64,000 nt of DNA from Georgenia ruanii (GCF_009193175.1 NZ_VUKE01000004.1:62001-126000); one strand, 5' to 3'; positions 35,867-45,166 are shown, counted from the stretch's first letter. Translations and numbers: made by a program. Notes: generated from the letters alone by a model not told the origin.

Positions 35867-37990
35867 TCAGGAGAAGGTGAGGACGAGCTCGGGTCTGCCG
35901 GTGCTTGCCTCGCGCGAGGCGAACACCACGGCGTCGGTGCTCGGGGAGTCCAGAGCAAGCGACAGCACCGAGCCCAGCTGTCCGCTCAGGGCGGGCACCG
36001 CGAGCGGAATCTCGTACGCGGTGTTGACCGTCGTCTTCGCCAGGCTGCCGACGGTCGTCGTCGGGGCCGGCCTGTTGGTGTAGGTGAGCCCCGTCTCCGT
36101 CCAGCTGTTGTCCGCCACGAGCTTCACGTCCTGCCTGCCGGTGGAGCTGTTGTCGCCGACGGTGAGACGGAGCGTGGCACCCGTCAACGTGCGACCGGCG
36201 TAGGCGCTCAGGTCGAACTTGAGGTAGGTGACGTCCACCGGGCTGGCGTCGACGCTGAGGATGGCGGTCGTCCCGAGGTTCTTCGTGGGGCTGGAGCTGC
36301 GGACGTAGGCGTCGGCGATCGGGACGACCGCGGCCGTCGACGGTGGTGGCGTCGAGGAGCTCGTCGTGAACGACCACTTCTTGTCCGCCGCCAGGGCGTT
36401 TCCGGCCAGGTCCTTGACGCCGCCCGACCCGCCGCGCACCGTCACGGTGTATCGGGTGCCAGCCGCCAGCGCGCTTCCCGGAGTCAGCGTCGCCGTCTGG
36501 TCGGCCGCCGCGACGCTCGCGGGCACCGTGCCGGCCGGTCCGGCGAGCGTGACGGTTGAGCTGCTCACCGTCGCGGGGTTGATCGGCTCCGAGAACGTCG
36601 CGGTCACGGGGGTGGACCGGCTCACCCCGGTCGCCCCGTCCGCGGGAGCGACGGCGGTCACCGTCGGGGGAGTGGTGTCGGCGGGGGCGCCTCCGAGGGG
36701 GAGATAGGCGTGCACGTAGTAGCGCGTGCTGTCATCGCCGGCGAGGATGAGGAGGCCCGATTTCGACGACACCGACTGCTTGGTGGAGGTGACGTTGTTG
36801 ATCTTCGGGTCGGCGGCGCTCTTGATGACGGGGGTGCCGAGGCCCGACGGGAAGCCAGAGCTCAGGTCGAAGGGCACGCTCTTGGAGTAGACGATGCCGC
36901 CGCTGCAGCATGGCCCCGCCGCGAAGGTGTAGGCGCGCGAGTTCGTGGTGTCCAGGACGACGATCGCGCGGGTGACGTTCTCCGCCACTGTCCACGCGAC
37001 CCGGGAGGTGTAGGCGGCGGTGGCGATGTCGAACTTGTAGAGCATGATCAGCGGATCACCCGGCTTGGCGTTGGAGCCGTCGTTCAACGAGGTCTTGACC
37101 ACGGCGAAGACCTTGCCGCTGGCGGCGTCGACCGACTTGATGTTGAGGTGGTCGTCGGCGCAGCGGGGCTGGTCGCACAGGGCTTCCTTCCGCTGCCAGC
37201 TGCCGGCGGAGTCGTCGGTCCCGTCGGTGTGCGTGGCGAAGTACAGGCGCTGGTCGAGCTGGTTGCTCCACAGCACGCCGATCTTTCCGCCGGTGGCGAC
37301 GAGGGTGGCGATGTCGTCGGACTTGAGGTTGTTCGCGCCGGCGACCGGGAGCTCGTACGGGGCGATCCACTTGGTGTCGCTCGTGGTGGTGTGGGTGACG
37401 TAGACGGTCCGCCCGGTTCCTCTCGTGTCGGTGAAGACCACCCACAGCTTGCCGGTGCTGTCCTTGTCCAGGACGGCCGACTCGACCTTCCTCGTGGCGG
37501 CGGTGACCGGGAACCCCGAGTCGATCGAGTAGGTCTTTCTCGCCGCGTCGTAGCTCAGCCGGGTGAAGCCCACGCGCACGTCCGCCAGGGACGAGGTGTC
37601 CTTGACGTGGAAGATGACGTAGAGCTTGCTGCCGTCCCACAAGGTGTCGGCCTGCACCGGCTTCCGGGTCTCCAGGGACGTTCCCGTGGTGGACCAGCTC
37701 TGGGAGGCGACGTCGAACTTGTAGATCTCCCACTGCTTGGACGTCGCGTTGTACAGCACTCCCCACCAGCTGTTGTCGTTGTACCAGAGCTTGCTCTGCG
37801 GCTTGTCGCCCGTGGGGGCGGAGATCGAACTGCCGTAGGAGAAGTCCCGATAGCCGGCCTCGACCGGTTCGGCGCTGGCCGGCGGCGACTGCAGGGCGCT
37901 CAACAGCGAGGACAGCAACAGGAGGACCAGCGCGTAGGGGAGCCATCGGCCGCGCGTGCGGGCGTGGCCGTGCAGGGCTGTCGACGTCAT
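35867..37990 (-). CDS. Secreted protein with propeller-like N-domain, Ig-like Big_5 domain and C-terminal DNRLRE/CBM96-like domain
   Basis: 707 residues. Signal peptide ~1-41 (LPYALVLLLLSSLLSALQSP, then PASAEP). A beta-propeller-like region (~45-440) with repeated WxxY/IYKFD strands and paired Cys (CDQPRC, PCCSG). A bacterial Ig-like Big_5 domain (~440-555; PPTVTAVAPADGATGVSRST, ATFSEPINPATV). A DNRLRE-type domain at the end (~565-707; ADAYVRSSSPTKNLGTTAIL). This is an extracellular carbohydrate-related architecture; enzymatic activity is not evident. The ATG at 37990 was chosen because a signal peptide starts there. It lies 86 bases after the metallophosphoesterase gene, same strand, and may be the last gene of the long operon. 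Confidence 0.78.
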   Translation of the reverse strand: MTSTALHGHARTRGRWLPYALVLLLLSSLLSALQSPPASAEPVEAGYRDFSYGSSISAPTGDKPQSKLWYNDNSWWGVLYNATSKQWEIYKFDVASQSWSTTGTSLETRKPVQADTLWDGSKLYVIFHVKDTSSLADVRVGFTRLSYDAARKTYSIDSGFPVTAATRKVESAVLDKDSTGKLWVVFTDTRGTGRTVYVTHTTTSDTKWIAPYELPVAGANNLKSDDIATLVATGGKIGVLWSNQLDQRLYFATHTDGTDDSAGSWQRKEALCDQPRCADDHLNIKSVDAASGKVFAVVKTSLNDGSNAKPGDPLIMLYKFDIATAAYTSRVAWTVAENVTRAIVVLDTTNSRAYTFAAGPCCSGGIVYSKSVPFDLSSGFPSGLGTPVIKSAADPKINNVTSTKQSVSSKSGLLILAGDDSTRYYVHAYLPLGGAPADTTPPTVTAVAPADGATGVSRSTPVTATFSEPINPATVSSSTVTLAGPAGTVPASVAAADQTATLTPGSALAAGTRYTVTVRGGSGGVKDLAGNALAADKKWSFTTSSSTPPPSTAAVVPIADAYVRSSSPTKNLGTTAILSVDASPVDVTYLKFDLSAYAGRTLTGATLRLTVGDNSSTGRQDVKLVADNSWTETGLTYTNRPAPTTTVGSLAKTTVNTAYEIPLAVPALSGQLGSVLSLALDSPSTDAVVFASREASTGRPELVLTFS

Positions 37991-38029
37991 GGGACTTCTC
38001 TCTCGCTCGTTCGGGCGGATGGGTGTGCC

Positions 38030-38046
38030 GTGTCCGGTGCGGACAC
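38030..38046 (-). promoter_or_regulatory. 7-bp dyad upstream of the Big_5/DNRLRE gene
   Basis: GTGTCCG and CGGACAC separated by three bases lie 40 bases before the 37990 start. On the minus strand it reads GTGTCCGCACCGGACAC and so resembles the CCGCACCGGAC block of the shared upstream element. Confidence 0.35.
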
Positions 38047-38076
38047 GCTGTGTGGTGGGGGAATCGCTTGGCGGCT

Positions 38077-39216
38077 TCACAGCTGGTCCACGGGCCACCT
38101 CCGGAGCCGAGCCCGGCGGGCGGCCGCGTCGATGTGGACCCACGTCGGATGGTTCTGCCCGTGGGCGGCCGCCTCGCACCCCCTGGTGAACGGCGACCAC
38201 GTGCCCGTGTTGAGGTAGAGCGGTCCCTCGCCGGTCGGCGTCGTCGCGCTGCTGATCACCGCCCGGCGAGCCTCGTGGGTGTGCCCGAAGACGTAGAACG
38301 GGGTGCCGAGCCCGTGGGAGGCGAGGACGGCGTGCACCCGTGAGGCGCTGCGCGACATGTAGTCCAGGTGCCCGGCCGCGTCGCCGAGCGCCAGGACCCG
38401 CCGTGCCACGCGCCCGACGGCGGAGAAGGTCCCCGACGACGACACCGCGTCGAGCTCGCGCAAGACCTGGGCGGGGAGGCCCACCACCGCCGAGTACTCC
38501 TCCAGGAACTGCGCGGCGTAGGTGGCGCGGGCTCGAGCGCTGTCCGACGTCGCCGTTGCCAGGAGCGCCGACGCGGCCAGGACGGGCAGCGCCATGCCCA
38601 CGGCCGCGGCGGAGATCGTCCCGCGCTCGCGGGCGCGGTGCAGCCGGCCGAGGACCGCCGCCGGCGTCCGTGCGCCTCCGGTGGCCAGGCGGTCCGCCTG
38701 GCCGAGGAGCCCGCCGACCCGGTTGATGTCGTGGTGCTGGCTGCCGTGCTCGGCGTGGACGAGGCCGGGGACGTGGTAGATCCACGGGTGGAAGGTGAGC
38801 CGCCCGTCGCCCGGCGCGTCGAGGCGCTCGGCGACGGCCCGCTGGACGTCGGCGTGCATGAGCTCGAAGTCGTGGTTGCCCGCGACGACGTCGACGCCGA
38901 TGCCGGTCCGCAGCAGCTGGCGCAGGGCCGCCGTCGAGGCCGGAGCGCACCGTTCTGCGCGGTCGAGGACGGCGGTGGCGCGCCGCGCGGGTGCGCCGGT
39001 GTCGCGCCTGGTGCGCCGGGGTGCTGCGGCGGGGAAGTCGAAGAGGTCCCCCAGGATGACCAGGCGCCACGGCGCGCGCCGGCGCGCCTGGGCGTGGGTG
39101 ACCGCCGTCAGGAACTCCCCGAACGCCTGGTCGTGCGGCGAGGCCATTGCGTCGTACGCGCCCAGGTGCAGGTCGCTGACGAAGACCAGGTCCACGGTCG
39201 CCGGGCGGGCGGTCAC
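38077..39216 (-). CDS. Calcineurin-like metallophosphoesterase, membrane-associated
   Basis: 379 residues. Di-metal motifs in order: SDLHLG (14-19), GDLFDF (~55), GNHDFE (~118), and FGHTHEAR near residue 320, plus HPWIYHVPG. A hydrophobic segment (ISAAAVGMALPVLAASALLATA, near 200-225) sits inside the domain. Resembles UDP-2,3-diacylglucosamine pyrophosphatase-like esterases, but the substrate is unknown. The GTG at 39216 overlaps the stop of the small membrane gene (GTGA). It is part of the long leftward operon and might dephosphorylate a lipid-linked intermediate. Confidence 0.86.
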   Translation of the reverse strand: MTARPATVDLVFVSDLHLGAYDAMASPHDQAFGEFLTAVTHAQARRRAPWRLVILGDLFDFPAAAPRRTRRDTGAPARRATAVLDRAERCAPASTAALRQLLRTGIGVDVVAGNHDFELMHADVQRAVAERLDAPGDGRLTFHPWIYHVPGLVHAEHGSQHHDINRVGGLLGQADRLATGGARTPAAVLGRLHRARERGTISAAAVGMALPVLAASALLATATSDSARARATYAAQFLEEYSAVVGLPAQVLRELDAVSSSGTFSAVGRVARRVLALGDAAGHLDYMSRSASRVHAVLASHGLGTPFYVFGHTHEARRAVISSATTPTGEGPLYLNTGTWSPFTRGCEAAAHGQNHPTWVHIDAAARRARLRRWPVDQL

Positions 39217-39437
39217 AGGATGTCCAGGACCAGGAGGGTGGCGGAGAGGGTGGTGAGGGCCAGCGAGACGTACACCACACGCCGCCGGTGCGATCGGCTG
39301 GGGTTCAGGTGGGCGCGCCGGTGCCGCCCGAGCAGCTCCACCTCTCCGAGCACCATGGTGACGATGAGCAGCACCGCCGCGACCAGCCCGGTCGCGCGCA
39401 CGAGCGCCTCGGCGAGGTCACTGAGATGAAAGGGCAT
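39213..39437 (-). CDS. Small membrane protein, two transmembrane segments
   Basis: 74 residues. Membrane helices at ~12-32 (LVRATGLVAAVLLIVTMVLG) and ~52-72 (VVYVSLALTTLSATLLVLDIL), joined by a basic His/Arg loop. I do not recognise a family. ATG 39437 was chosen because GGAGG lies five bases upstream; the upstream GTG at 39449 is less likely. It overlaps the genes on both sides (start inside the 39418 gene, stop overlapping the phosphoesterase start), so it is an integral operon member. Confidence 0.6.
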   Translation of the reverse strand: MPFHLSDLAEALVRATGLVAAVLLIVTMVLGEVELLGRHRRAHLNPSRSHRRRVVYVSLALTTLSATLLVLDIL

Positions 39438-39993
39438 GCCTGCCTCCACCCGCGGTGACGACGGCGCGAAGGTGCGGGACGATCGCGACGGCGGACGTGA
39501 GCACAGCGAGGACCGCCAGGCACCCTCCCGGCGACCACACCCCCGCGTACATCGCCACCATGGCGGTCGCCTCGTCGAGCACCAGGCTCGTCGCGACGGC
39601 GAGGGCGAGGACGGCGAGACGCGAAGGGATGCGGATGAGCCGGATGACGGCCAGTCCGGGCCCCACGAGCAGGAAGGGCAGGGTGAGGACGGCCCGCAGA
39701 GGCGGTGGCGCCGGCACCGCGTACGCGGCCACGGCCAGCGCCGCAGCCGTGACGAGGGCCGCGCTCATGGCCACGTGGCCGTCGGTGAGGAGGCGCCGCC
39801 ACCCCAGGCCGGCAGGACGCATGTCGGCACCGCCGCCGGAGCCGGTGGCGGGGGCCGCGGAGGCGGTGACCGCCGTCCCGCCGTCGATGGTCCCGCCGTC
39901 GACCGTTCCGCCGTCGACCGTTCCGCGGTCGACCGGCCCGCCCGCGGCGAGGGGCTCGCGGTGTCTCGTGCTGCCGCTCCCTGGTTCATCCAT
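39418..39993 (-). CDS. Membrane protein with DUF1616-like core and repeat-rich N-terminus
   Basis: 191 residues. The N-terminal ~55 residues are acidic, Gly/Thr-rich and include VDGGT repeats encoded by 15-base tandem units. Four hydrophobic helices follow (~75-180); LTLPFLLVGPGLAVIRLIRI resembles the DUF1616-type membrane core. Function unknown. The ATG at 39993 has TAGGAG upstream and lies nine bases after the flippase-fusion stop. Confidence 0.6.
   Translation of the reverse strand: MDEPGSGSTRHREPLAAGGPVDRGTVDGGTVDGGTIDGGTAVTASAAPATGSGGGADMRPAGLGWRRLLTDGHVAMSAALVTAAALAVAAYAVPAPPPLRAVLTLPFLLVGPGLAVIRLIRIPSRLAVLALAVATSLVLDEATAMVAMYAGVWSPGGCLAVLAVLTSAVAIVPHLRAVVTAGGGRHALSSQ
39881..39940. repeat. 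Four 15-base tandem units
   Basis: Units start at 39881, 39896, 39911 and 39926; the middle two are identical, the outer two differ at a few bases. They are in frame and encode five-residue VDGGT-type units in the protein at 39418. Copy-number change would keep the frame. Confidence 0.88.
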
Positions 39994-40002
39994 GGGGAAC
40001 TC

Positions 40003-43000
40003 CTATCCCGTCGCCGATGCGTACAGCCGCCCGTCGGGGTCGGCATAGACCAGCCGCCACCCGTAGCGGTCCTGGAGCTCTGCCTCGACCGCGGCTGCGG
40101 TGCCGCGGCTGATGCCGCCGAAGAGCTCGTTCTGGGCCTCCTGGCTGCGGGTGACGACGAACCAGCCGCCGGTGGGCGAGTCGTTCGCCAAGGAGGACAT
40201 GTGGGCGGCGAGCTCGCGGGGATCGGCGCTGTCTCCGCCCATGTTGTCGAGGATGCGGTACTTGTGGTCCGCGTACTCCTGGCTCTTCCACGGCACGTTG
40301 CTCGCGAGGGCGAAGAGGTAGGAGCCGGGCTCGGCCGCGGCGTACATGCGGGACACCACGGCGACCTCCGCAGGGCTGAACTGGTCCAGGCGTGCGTTGC
40401 CGTAGCGGCTGACGACCAGTGCCGGGGCCAGCACCGCCGTGACGGCGACCACCGCCACTGCCAGGCTCCATCCCCGCGAGGTGGGCCGCCGGGCCGCCGG
40501 CAGCAGCGCCGCGGCAGCCAGGAAGGCCACGAAGGGCAGCGAGAAGAAGTAGCAGCGGAGGAGCATCTCCCCGCCGTAGGGCTGCAGGGGGAGCAGCAGG
40601 TAGGCCACACCGGCGAGCGTGGCGGCGGTGCCGTCCCATCGTCCGCGTGCCATCCGCCGGATCAGGCCGGCGACGCCGAGCAGGCAGATGAGGAACGCGA
40701 GGCCGAGGCGAACCTTCACCACCAGCAGGTGCCCCGCGCTTCCCCCGATCCGCTCCCACACGTTGGCGTTGGTCGCCGTCTGGAGGTCGCCCACATCGCT
40801 GAGCAGAACCGGAAGGTGGCCGGAGATGTAGGCGGTGGCCGCGAACAGCACCCACGCACCCGTCGCGACCGCCGTGACGGCGGCCAGCACCCGGACGCTC
40901 CTGCCGTGCAGGAGTGCCAGTCCCGCGAGCGCGATGAGGAGGGCAAAGGGCGTCAGCTGGTGGCTGGGGGCCGTCGCCGTCACCAGGACGGCGACCACGA
41001 CGAAGAGGGGGCCCTTGGCGGACCGCGGCAGCGGGACCCGGGAGACGCCCGCGTCCGCGAACGCGCGGAACCGCGCCAGCGGGTCCCGGGCGTCGGTCCT
41101 CGCCCGCCCGTCGGGCGACGGGTGCCAGAACCAGTGGAGCACGATCGCCAGCACGGTGAGGTACAGCAGGTAGGTGTAGCTCTGGGGCGCGAAGTAGTCC
41201 TGGTTCGGCCACTGCGCGAGGTAGTAGATCCACACGGTCAGCCAGACCCGCCGGCGATCCGTCGTCAGCGCCCGCACCAGGAGCAGCAGGGGCGCCAGGA
41301 ACAGCAGATTCGCGTACAGGGGGGCGAGCGGGGTGAGCGACAGCGGCGTGCGGAACCCCGCGACCTCGCTCAGCAGCGCGCCGAGCATGAAGAAGCCGGG
41401 CCAGTTGAAGTACGCGTCGATGCGGGGGTCGGGGGCACCCGTGCGCGCGAGGTTGTCGACGATGCCGGCGTGGCGGAAGGAGACGTTCAGCCGGGGGACG
41501 TCAGACGCGAAGACCGTGATCCCCAGCAAGGCGACGACCAGCGCGACCACGCAGGCTCCGAGCAGCCACTCCGGGGTGGACGAACGCGTCAGGAGCACGC
41601 CGAAGACGACGGTCAGGGCCGCGAGACCGGCCCAGAAGGTCCAGGGAAGGAGGCCGATGATGCCCACGTCGGTGGCGGCACGCAGGTCCAGGGACGCGGA
41701 GGCATGGACGCACAGCGCCAGCGACGCGGCGATGGCGATCAGCGCCGCAGCGGGCACGGGTGGGAGACGCCGCGGCCACGCCCGGACCGGCGGGGGAGGT
41801 CGCCGGTGCGGGGTGGCCGGCGCCGGCGTGACTGCCGGGCGGTGATCGCCCTCCGGGGGCGTCGTCACGAGCTCGGCCGTCCGGGGCGCCGGCTCCGCGA
41901 CTCGGGCACCGCCCATCAGCGTGAGCAGCCGGACGCCCGCCCACGCAGCGGCCAGGCACTGCACGGCCACCCACGCGACCGCCATCCCGACCAGTCCGTG
42001 TGCCGCGCCCGTGAGGGCGGTGGCAGCCACCGCCGCGGTGGCCGAGACGATGCCGAGGACCAGTGCCTCGCGCATCCGGCCGAGCGCCCGTGCCACGGAG
42101 AAGAACGTCTGGACGATGGTGATGGGAACCACGGCGACCAGGAGGATGCGCAGCGGCCACGCTCCGGCGTCGGCGTAGCCCGGGCCGAGCAGGGAGAGCA
42201 CCGGCCCGGCGGCGACGGCCAGGACGAGGCTGCACGGCACCCCGAGCTTGAGCGACCAGCGGAGCGAACCATTCACGATGCGCCGGACCGCGTCCGGGTC
42301 CCGGGCCGCCTCGGCGAAGGTGGCGATGCCCACCGAGACGGGCATGACGTAGATGGCCCAGGCCATCATCCACACCGGGTACCAGTACGCCGTCGCCGCC
42401 GGGGACAGCAGCCCGGTCACGAGGATGGGAAGCAGGAGCCCCGGCACGCGCTCCGACAGCGTCAGGACATGGTTGGGCACGCCCTGACGGAGCAGGAGCG
42501 AGGCCACGGGCCGAGTGAGCCTCGGACGGTAGACGTACCCGATGGAGCGCCGCAGCTGCCAGGCCCCCACGAGCGACACGCTCGCGGCACCGACCACCCA
42601 GCAGAGGAACAGGTCGATGGCGGTGACCTCGGTCATCGTCCGCAGCAGCAGGATCGCGCCGATGGTGAGCACGGATCCGGTGGTGTTCCTCGTGAGCACC
42701 TGGGTGCCCTTGCGCAGCGCCATGGAGATCTGGTCCAGCAGCACACCGATGGTGCCCAGGAGGGCCATCACCAGGAACATGCCGAGGAACAGCGGGTCGG
42801 AGACGACGGCGGTCAGATCCTCCGTGACGCGGCCGCTGACCACGAGAAAGATCACCGCCGCACCCACGGACGCGGTCGTCACGAGCGTGATGGCCGTGTC
42901 CAGAAGGGCCCGGGGCGCGGCCGCGAACCTGGGGAGAGACCGGATGCAGGCGGCACCGACGCCCAGCAGTGCGAGCTGCGAGCACAGCATCACGCCGCTG

Positions 43001-43191
43001 ACCATCGCCGCCGCCAGGCCGACGTTCTCGGCCGAGGCCGTGCGCGCGGCGAGGAGCCAGAACAGGAAGCCGCTCCCCATCTGGGCGACCTTCCCCGAGA
43101 TGAGTCCCAGCGAGCTTCCGCGGAGGGAGTTTCCCCAGCTCGAGGCGGTCGCGACCGGCGCCCTTCTCCGTGCCTCTCGAACGATCGTCAT
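40003..43191 (-). CDS. Fusion of a Wzx-type flippase and a GT-C-like membrane protein
   Basis: 1062 residues, over 20 membrane segments. Residues ~20-440 are a MOP/Wzx-type flippase (SLGLISGKVAQMGSGFLFWL; GVPNHVLTLSERVPGLLLPI; YWYPVWMMAWAIYVMP). A Pro/Arg-rich linker (~450-490) follows, then a second multi-helix unit (~490-960) with long hydrophobic helices and loops such as FRHAGIVDNLARTGAPDPRI and YFAPQSYTYLLYLT, like GT-C glycosyltransferases, and an extracytoplasmic tail (~960-1062). This would couple flipping of a lipid-linked sugar to its outer-face use. The ATG overlaps the GT2 stop (ATGA). Family assignment of the second half is by pattern only. A frameshift or sequencing artefact is unlikely, since the linker reads through in one frame. 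Confidence 0.72.
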   Translation of the reverse strand: MTIVREARRRAPVATASSWGNSLRGSSLGLISGKVAQMGSGFLFWLLAARTASAENVGLAAAMVSGVMLCSQLALLGVGAACIRSLPRFAAAPRALLDTAITLVTTASVGAAVIFLVVSGRVTEDLTAVVSDPLFLGMFLVMALLGTIGVLLDQISMALRKGTQVLTRNTTGSVLTIGAILLLRTMTEVTAIDLFLCWVVGAASVSLVGAWQLRRSIGYVYRPRLTRPVASLLLRQGVPNHVLTLSERVPGLLLPILVTGLLSPAATAYWYPVWMMAWAIYVMPVSVGIATFAEAARDPDAVRRIVNGSLRWSLKLGVPCSLVLAVAAGPVLSLLGPGYADAGAWPLRILLVAVVPITIVQTFFSVARALGRMREALVLGIVSATAAVAATALTGAAHGLVGMAVAWVAVQCLAAAWAGVRLLTLMGGARVAEPAPRTAELVTTPPEGDHRPAVTPAPATPHRRPPPPVRAWPRRLPPVPAAALIAIAASLALCVHASASLDLRAATDVGIIGLLPWTFWAGLAALTVVFGVLLTRSSTPEWLLGACVVALVVALLGITVFASDVPRLNVSFRHAGIVDNLARTGAPDPRIDAYFNWPGFFMLGALLSEVAGFRTPLSLTPLAPLYANLLFLAPLLLLVRALTTDRRRVWLTVWIYYLAQWPNQDYFAPQSYTYLLYLTVLAIVLHWFWHPSPDGRARTDARDPLARFRAFADAGVSRVPLPRSAKGPLFVVVAVLVTATAPSHQLTPFALLIALAGLALLHGRSVRVLAAVTAVATGAWVLFAATAYISGHLPVLLSDVGDLQTATNANVWERIGGSAGHLLVVKVRLGLAFLICLLGVAGLIRRMARGRWDGTAATLAGVAYLLLPLQPYGGEMLLRCYFFSLPFVAFLAAAALLPAARRPTSRGWSLAVAVVAVTAVLAPALVVSRYGNARLDQFSPAEVAVVSRMYAAAEPGSYLFALASNVPWKSQEYADHKYRILDNMGGDSADPRELAAHMSSLANDSPTGGWFVVTRSQEAQNELFGGISRGTAAAVEAELQDRYGWRLVYADPDGRLYASATG

Positions 43192-44030
43192 CGCGTGCGC
43201 AACCCGTGGGCCACACCGACGTAGTTGTACGCGGTGAATGCGGTGAAGTACGGGATCCAGCGGGGCTGGCCCCGGACGGCGCTGAGCAGGGACCCCCGGA
43301 CCCCGGCGGCGAGCGGGAGGGCGAGGAGGTGCGCCGCCCGCACCCCCCGGGTCCGCACCATCCGGCCCAGCCCCGTGCCGTCCATGAGGAACTGGTCGCG
43401 CGCGAAGTCGAACGTGTCGCCGTCGAACCGGTGCTGGACGACGGTGCGTCGCGACACCCCGATCCGGCCGACCTGCCGCAACCGCCACCGCAGGTCGATG
43501 TCCTCACCGGAGCGAAAGCTGTGGTCGAAGCCGTGCGTCAGCAGGGTCTCGCGCTCCATCACGGTGGCGACGACCCCGAACCAGTTGCGGCTGCGGCCGG
43601 TGCGGTGGTGGAACGTCAGCGCCCGGCCCCAGTAGCCGGGACCCGAGGTGCTCTCGAGCCCGGCCTGCAGGGCCACGTACCCGCCGTCGACGAACTCGCG
43701 CAGGAGGGCCGCCAGCGCACCGGGCGGCAGGACGACGTCGGCGTCGACGAGCGCCACCCACCGGGTCGACGCCGCCTCCACCCCCATCATCCGCGCGGCG
43801 GGCAGCCCGCGTCCCTCGTCCGACAGCACGGTCGCCCCGTGACGGCGAGCCACGGATCTGCTGCCGTCGCGGGAGAGCCCGTCGACCACGATCACCTCTC
43901 TCGGGGCCGACGCGTCCACCGACGACAGGCAGCCCTCGAGCAGCCGTTCGGCGTTGCGCACCGGGACGACGACGGTGAGGTCCGCCGGCGAGGGGGACGC
44001 GCTCGCGGATCCGTCAAGCGCTGGCGCCAT
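43188..44030 (-). CDS. Glycosyltransferase family 2
   Basis: 280 residues. GT-A fold: LTVVVPVRNAERLLEGCLSS, IVVDGLSRDGSRSVA, then VALVDADVVLP with the DxD-like DAD, and a C-terminal acceptor part with EDIDLRWRL (the ED of the GT2 EDxxL motif). Acts in the cytosol on nucleotide-sugar donors. Both ends overlap neighbours by four bases (ATGA at 44030-44033 and 43188-43191), so it lies in the middle of the translationally coupled operon. A longer frame to 44423 is rejected: it reads the opposite side of the HprK-like gene. Confidence 0.87.
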   Translation of the reverse strand: MAPALDGSASASPSPADLTVVVPVRNAERLLEGCLSSVDASAPREVIVVDGLSRDGSRSVARRHGATVLSDEGRGLPAARMMGVEAASTRWVALVDADVVLPPGALAALLREFVDGGYVALQAGLESTSGPGYWGRALTFHHRTGRSRNWFGVVATVMERETLLTHGFDHSFRSGEDIDLRWRLRQVGRIGVSRRTVVQHRFDGDTFDFARDQFLMDGTGLGRMVRTRGVRAAHLLALPLAAGVRGSLLSAVRGQPRWIPYFTAFTAYNYVGVAHGLRTR

Positions 44031-45166
44031 CAGCCCTCCTCCCCGAGCAGCTCGCGGACGTGCGCGACGATCGAGTCGGAGGCCTCGTCCGGGGACATCG
44101 CGGCGGGCACCTGCATGAGGTACGTGGGCACCCCGTCCAACGCGGAACGGATGACGGCGGCCTTGCGGCTGAAGTACTCGTCGAGCGGCAGCACGCTGGT
44201 CGCGCCGAGCGCGGTGACGAGGCCCTGCGAGTGGCCCGGCATCTCGATGTGGAAGTTGCCGACCATGCGCGACGCCATCCACTCCCGGCTGCGCTCCACG
44301 ACGCGTGTGGCGGACCCGGCGTAACGCTCCAGGTAGACGGCGAGGGTGAGCGGGGCCGCCGTCGAGATGGTCTTTCCTGGCAGGGCCTTCTCCGGGGTGG
44401 TCATCCGGTGCTCGGGCGACCACCGCCGCGAGAAGGCGGCGGCCCGGGGGTACCGGGCGATGAAGGGGTGGACGATCGTCGTGAGGTGGCCGACCGGCCG
44501 CGAGAGCGACACGGGCACCATGGGCTTGCGGGGCCCCTCGAACAGGTGGGGGTAGATCGCGCGGTGGTGCGGCTTGATGAACATCGGCTTGGCGAAGCCG
44601 AGGAGCTGGCCCTCCTCGGACAGGAAGGCCCAGTCGTCGCCCATGAACGCGGCGCCGTCGAGCCGCATGAACTTCGCGATCGTGCTCGTCTTCCCGGTGC
44701 CGCCCGCCGCCGGCAGCGCGACGCCCCGGCCGCGGTAGTCGATGGTGGCGGCGTGGAAGGTGGCCGCCCCGCCGGCGACCATGAGCGCGTCGATCAGGGG
44801 CAGCGTGCTGGTCAGCAGCTCTCCGGGCCCGTGGAGGCGGAAGCCGGACGGCGTGCGGAGCACCTGCATCCGGGCCTCAGGGATCGTCACCGAGTGCTCG
44901 GTGTAGGTCAGGGTCGTCTCCAGGTCCGCCGCGTTCGGCACGTCCTCGAACCGCGCGCTGACGACCAGCTCCCGCGGCGCCACGGGGGCGGCGTCGGTGA
45001 CGAAGCACCGGAACATGTCGCGGAGCTGCGGTGCCGTCGGGGTGCCGCCCGCGACGCGCATGGCGACCCGCCCGTGCAGGTCGAAGTGCGTCCACGCGGA
45101 GGCGGGAGCGTCCGCGGGGGACCCGGCGGTGGTGCCGGCGGCTGGTGTCTTCTCGACCACGGTCAT
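44030..45166 (-). CDS. HprK-like P-loop serine kinase of a polysaccharide cluster
   Basis: 378 residues. An N-terminal beta-rich ~120 residues precedes an HPr-kinase-type P-loop domain: FHAATIDYRGRGVALPAAGG (core) then AAGGTGKTS at 153-161 and GDDWAFL (~183). No phosphotransferase system genes are near, so it is unlikely to act on HPr. Such kinases recur in exopolysaccharide and glycosylation operons; the target could be a sugar (as in serine/glucuronate-type kinases) or a neighbouring protein. ATG at 45166 with AGGAGA in the end of the upstream GT gene; overlaps by ATGA. Confidence 0.7.
   Translation of the reverse strand: MTVVEKTPAAGTTAGSPADAPASAWTHFDLHGRVAMRVAGGTPTAPQLRDMFRCFVTDAAPVAPRELVVSARFEDVPNAADLETTLTYTEHSVTIPEARMQVLRTPSGFRLHGPGELLTSTLPLIDALMVAGGAATFHAATIDYRGRGVALPAAGGTGKTSTIAKFMRLDGAAFMGDDWAFLSEEGQLLGFAKPMFIKPHHRAIYPHLFEGPRKPMVPVSLSRPVGHLTTIVHPFIARYPRAAAFSRRWSPEHRMTTPEKALPGKTISTAAPLTLAVYLERYAGSATRVVERSREWMASRMVGNFHIEMPGHSQGLVTALGATSVLPLDEYFSRKAAVIRSALDGVPTYLMQVPAAMSPDEASDSIVAHVRELLGEEG

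Noticed and set aside
39436-43224. 1262-residue frame antisense to the flippase fusion
   Set aside because: Arg/Gly/His/Asp-rich composition, no hydrophobic pattern; it is the shadow of a G/C-rich membrane protein gene.
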